Below, one piece after another: positions 62,350 to 64,000 of a stretch of 64,000 nucleotides of DNA. The notes beneath the pieces are model-generated. The model ran no database searches. It was not told the origin of the DNA and saw only the letters and a list, made by a program, of their open reading frames with translations. The stretch spans positions 1 through 64,000 of the forward strand of contig JAGEMR010000150.1 in assembly GCA_021030915.1 (NCBI GenBank). Direction: 5' to 3'. The position numbers were made by a program, and so were the translations under genes. The stretch's first letter is position 1, and each line of letters begins with the position of its first letter. This DNA is from Astrothelium macrocarpum (Eukaryota; Ascomycota; Dothideomycetes; Trypetheliales; Trypetheliaceae).

Positions 62350-62761
62350 TGAGATCAAAATAATATTGAATTTATATTTCATTATCTATTTTAATTCGTT
62401 TAATATCAATTATTTTTAAAAAATCAGTATTCAATTTGGTTTTATATAATTTAACGAATTGATCTGATCAATTCTTTTTTGAATAGAATTTTATAATATT
62501 TTTAATGAATATTCGGAATATTTCCGATATAAAAAAAATATTTTAATATATAAAATTATTAATAAAATTAATTAGAATTTATATCTATTATTTTGAAAGA
62601 TTGATATTAATATTAATTTGAACAATCGTCTGATCAATGATAATTCCTCTATAATAATACGATAATGTCGATAGATAGATTCCGAATTTTTTTATTATTA
62701 TAGAATAATCATTCGTATTTCAAGATTCCAAATCTGTAAACGTCTCATCAATAAAAACCAT
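62350..62761 (-). pseudogene. Fragment of an older pogo transposase (N-terminus)
   Basis: From ATG 62761 on the minus strand: MVFIDETFTDLES, a stop, then NTNDYSIIIKKFGI and a helix-turn-helix-like STLSYYYRGII. The arrangement is that of fungal pogo transposase N-termini (xSTLxRRxRG). Interrupted by P3 at 62349. Confidence 0.7.
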
Positions 62762-62789
62762 GATGGTGGAATTGTAGATTCTTAAAATT

Positions 62790-62885
62790 AGATTGCTCGA
62801 CCGAAAAACCGGTTGCGAAAGGTGGGACCTTGCACAAGGTGGGGAGGACGGGTATTGCGAGAATGTTATGCTCTACCCTCGGAGC
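62790..62885. repeat. G+C-retaining island, probable TIR of the older pogo element
   Basis: A ~100-bp island of normal composition in an A+T sea, just upstream of the transposase N-terminus. It contains aaggtggg at 62819 and 62836, again 17 bp apart, as in the TIRs of the other elements. The mate TIR is not found in the window. Confidence 0.6.
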
Positions 62886-63613
62886 GCCATAGCGCAGAAC
62901 AGCTCAAAACCCCATTTCTGAATTCCCCCGAAGATATTCCGCACACATAAATTCTCACCAAATTTATATAATAATGAAAAATTATCAATACAAATTCGAA
63001 TTTCAGTTATATATTATCTAATTTGAAAATATAATATTAATATTATTCAAATTTGACTTTTAATGAATTATTTAATCATCATATTTATCCAAATCTGATT
63101 ATTTCAAAAATCTTTCATTTTTTAATAATCTTTTTAAATCTTCTGAATCTTCTATTGAATCTTCTGAGATTATTAAACGACCTTCTGAGGCTGTTAATCG
63201 ACCTTCTAATACCTTTAATCGACCTCCTGAACCCTTTAATCGACCTTTTAAAACTTTTAATCGATCTTTTCATAAATCTATTATTATATCTTCTTCTTCT
63301 AAATCTATTATATCTTCTTTTTCTGAATTTATTATATTCGAATTTTCTTCTAAATTTATTGTATTTTCTTTTTTTAAATTAATTTTCTATTATTTTTATA
63401 TGAAACGATTCAAAATTTTATTAATGATTAATAAATTTAATAATATTAATTTAAATAAATCATAATTAATTTAGTTTTTGATTATTTGATTTTTAATTAT
63501 TTGATTTTCAATTATTTCATCAAATCATTATTTTAATCGTTTTCATCAGAAATCAGAAAATAAATTTAAATTATTTTGATTAATACAAAATTCAATTAAT
63601 TAAACTATATTTA
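62886..63613. repeat. Repeat R, right copy
   Basis: Direct copy of 48574-49284, more A+T-shifted than the left one. It includes the same degenerate ctgaatctt-type tandem (63130-63375). With P1, P2 and P3 removed, the two copies start about 1,980 bp apart. Confidence 0.75.
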
Positions 63614-64000
63614 TATTATTCTGACCGAATTTATATAATATTCTAAATGATTTTTTAATAATTTTATATAATTCATTATATGAATTTTATTTTATTATAT
63701 TTCAAATTTTTTATTTGATCTTTTTCAAAAATTCATTAAAAAAAGATTCAAATATTTTTTAATCAGAATTTTCTTTAAACATATATAAATATATATTATA
63801 TGAATTCAAATATTTATTTTAAAAATATTTTTCGAATAATTCGCGAATATTTAAATATTAAAAATCATTTATATCAAATTTTATAAGATTAATAATAGAA
63901 ATTTTATATATTTATCTGATAATTAATTAATGAATAATAATCAATTTTTTATAAAATTTATATATAATTTATTTTATTATATTTTCATTATTAATTTTTC
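63614..64000. other. A+T-rich tail of the window
   Basis: Extreme A+T, no readable domain and no TIR recognised. Probably the continuation of a RIP'd element beyond the window. Confidence 0.4.

Noticed and set aside
1..64000. tRNA or rRNA genes
   Set aside because: I looked for T-arm and anticodon-arm patterns and found none that fold convincingly by eye; a tRNAscan run would settle it.

Overview
The window is from a filamentous ascomycete (Pezizomycotina). Spliceosomal introns of about 50-70 bp, a fungal ferrichrome-type siderophore synthetase, cutinase, HET and NACHT-WD40 genes, and Fot1/pogo and Ty3/gypsy elements degraded to extreme A+T all point that way. The decay looks like repeat-induced point mutation (RIP). 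I cannot name the species.

Layout. (1) 1-4021 is an A+T-rich relic DNA transposon with 36-bp terminal inverted repeats (TIRs) and a second, pogo-type element nested inside it. (2) 4022-48573 has normal composition and carries the genes. It opens with an iron-siderophore pair transcribed divergently: sidC (4866-20439, minus; one 56-bp intron; about 5,170 aa) and the ornithine N5-monooxygenase sidA (21301-22958, plus). They share an 861-bp promoter with three exact ATCWGATAA (SreA-type GATA) sites. SidA hydroxylates ornithine, and SidC assembles the acylated product with other amino acids into a ferrichrome-type peptide; the acyltransferase is not in the window. Next come a Zrg17-like zinc transporter, a two-TM serine-rich protein, a cutinase, a broken alpha/beta hydrolase, an Ish1/Msc1-repeat protein and a four-TM membrane protein.

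(3) 36739-48208 holds three allorecognition/immune-type genes, all broken: a NACHT-ankyrin-like gene, a HET-domain gene and a NACHT-WD40 gene with a single nonsense codon. Two of their stop mutations are CpA-to-TpA changes, the RIP signature.

(4) 48574-64000 is an A+T-rich nest of transposons. I reconstruct three pogo-type elements of about 1.85 kb (P1 49287-57875, P2 58103-59959, P3 60469-62347), each flanked by TA. A Ty3/gypsy chromovirus (49811-56548, 5-bp target duplication GATTC) sits inside P1, and fragments of an older minus-strand pogo transposase lie between P2 and P3 and to the right of P3. Two copies of a roughly 0.7-kb repeat flank the nest.

Main points for a second look: a collapsed adenylation domain and a 1-nt frameshift in sidC; the iron-responsive promoter; the uniformly broken immune genes next to the RIP'd block; a 17-bp-phased doubled motif in the TIRs of all the DNA elements; and element ends that escaped the decay. 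All coordinates were read by eye, and no similarity search was run.
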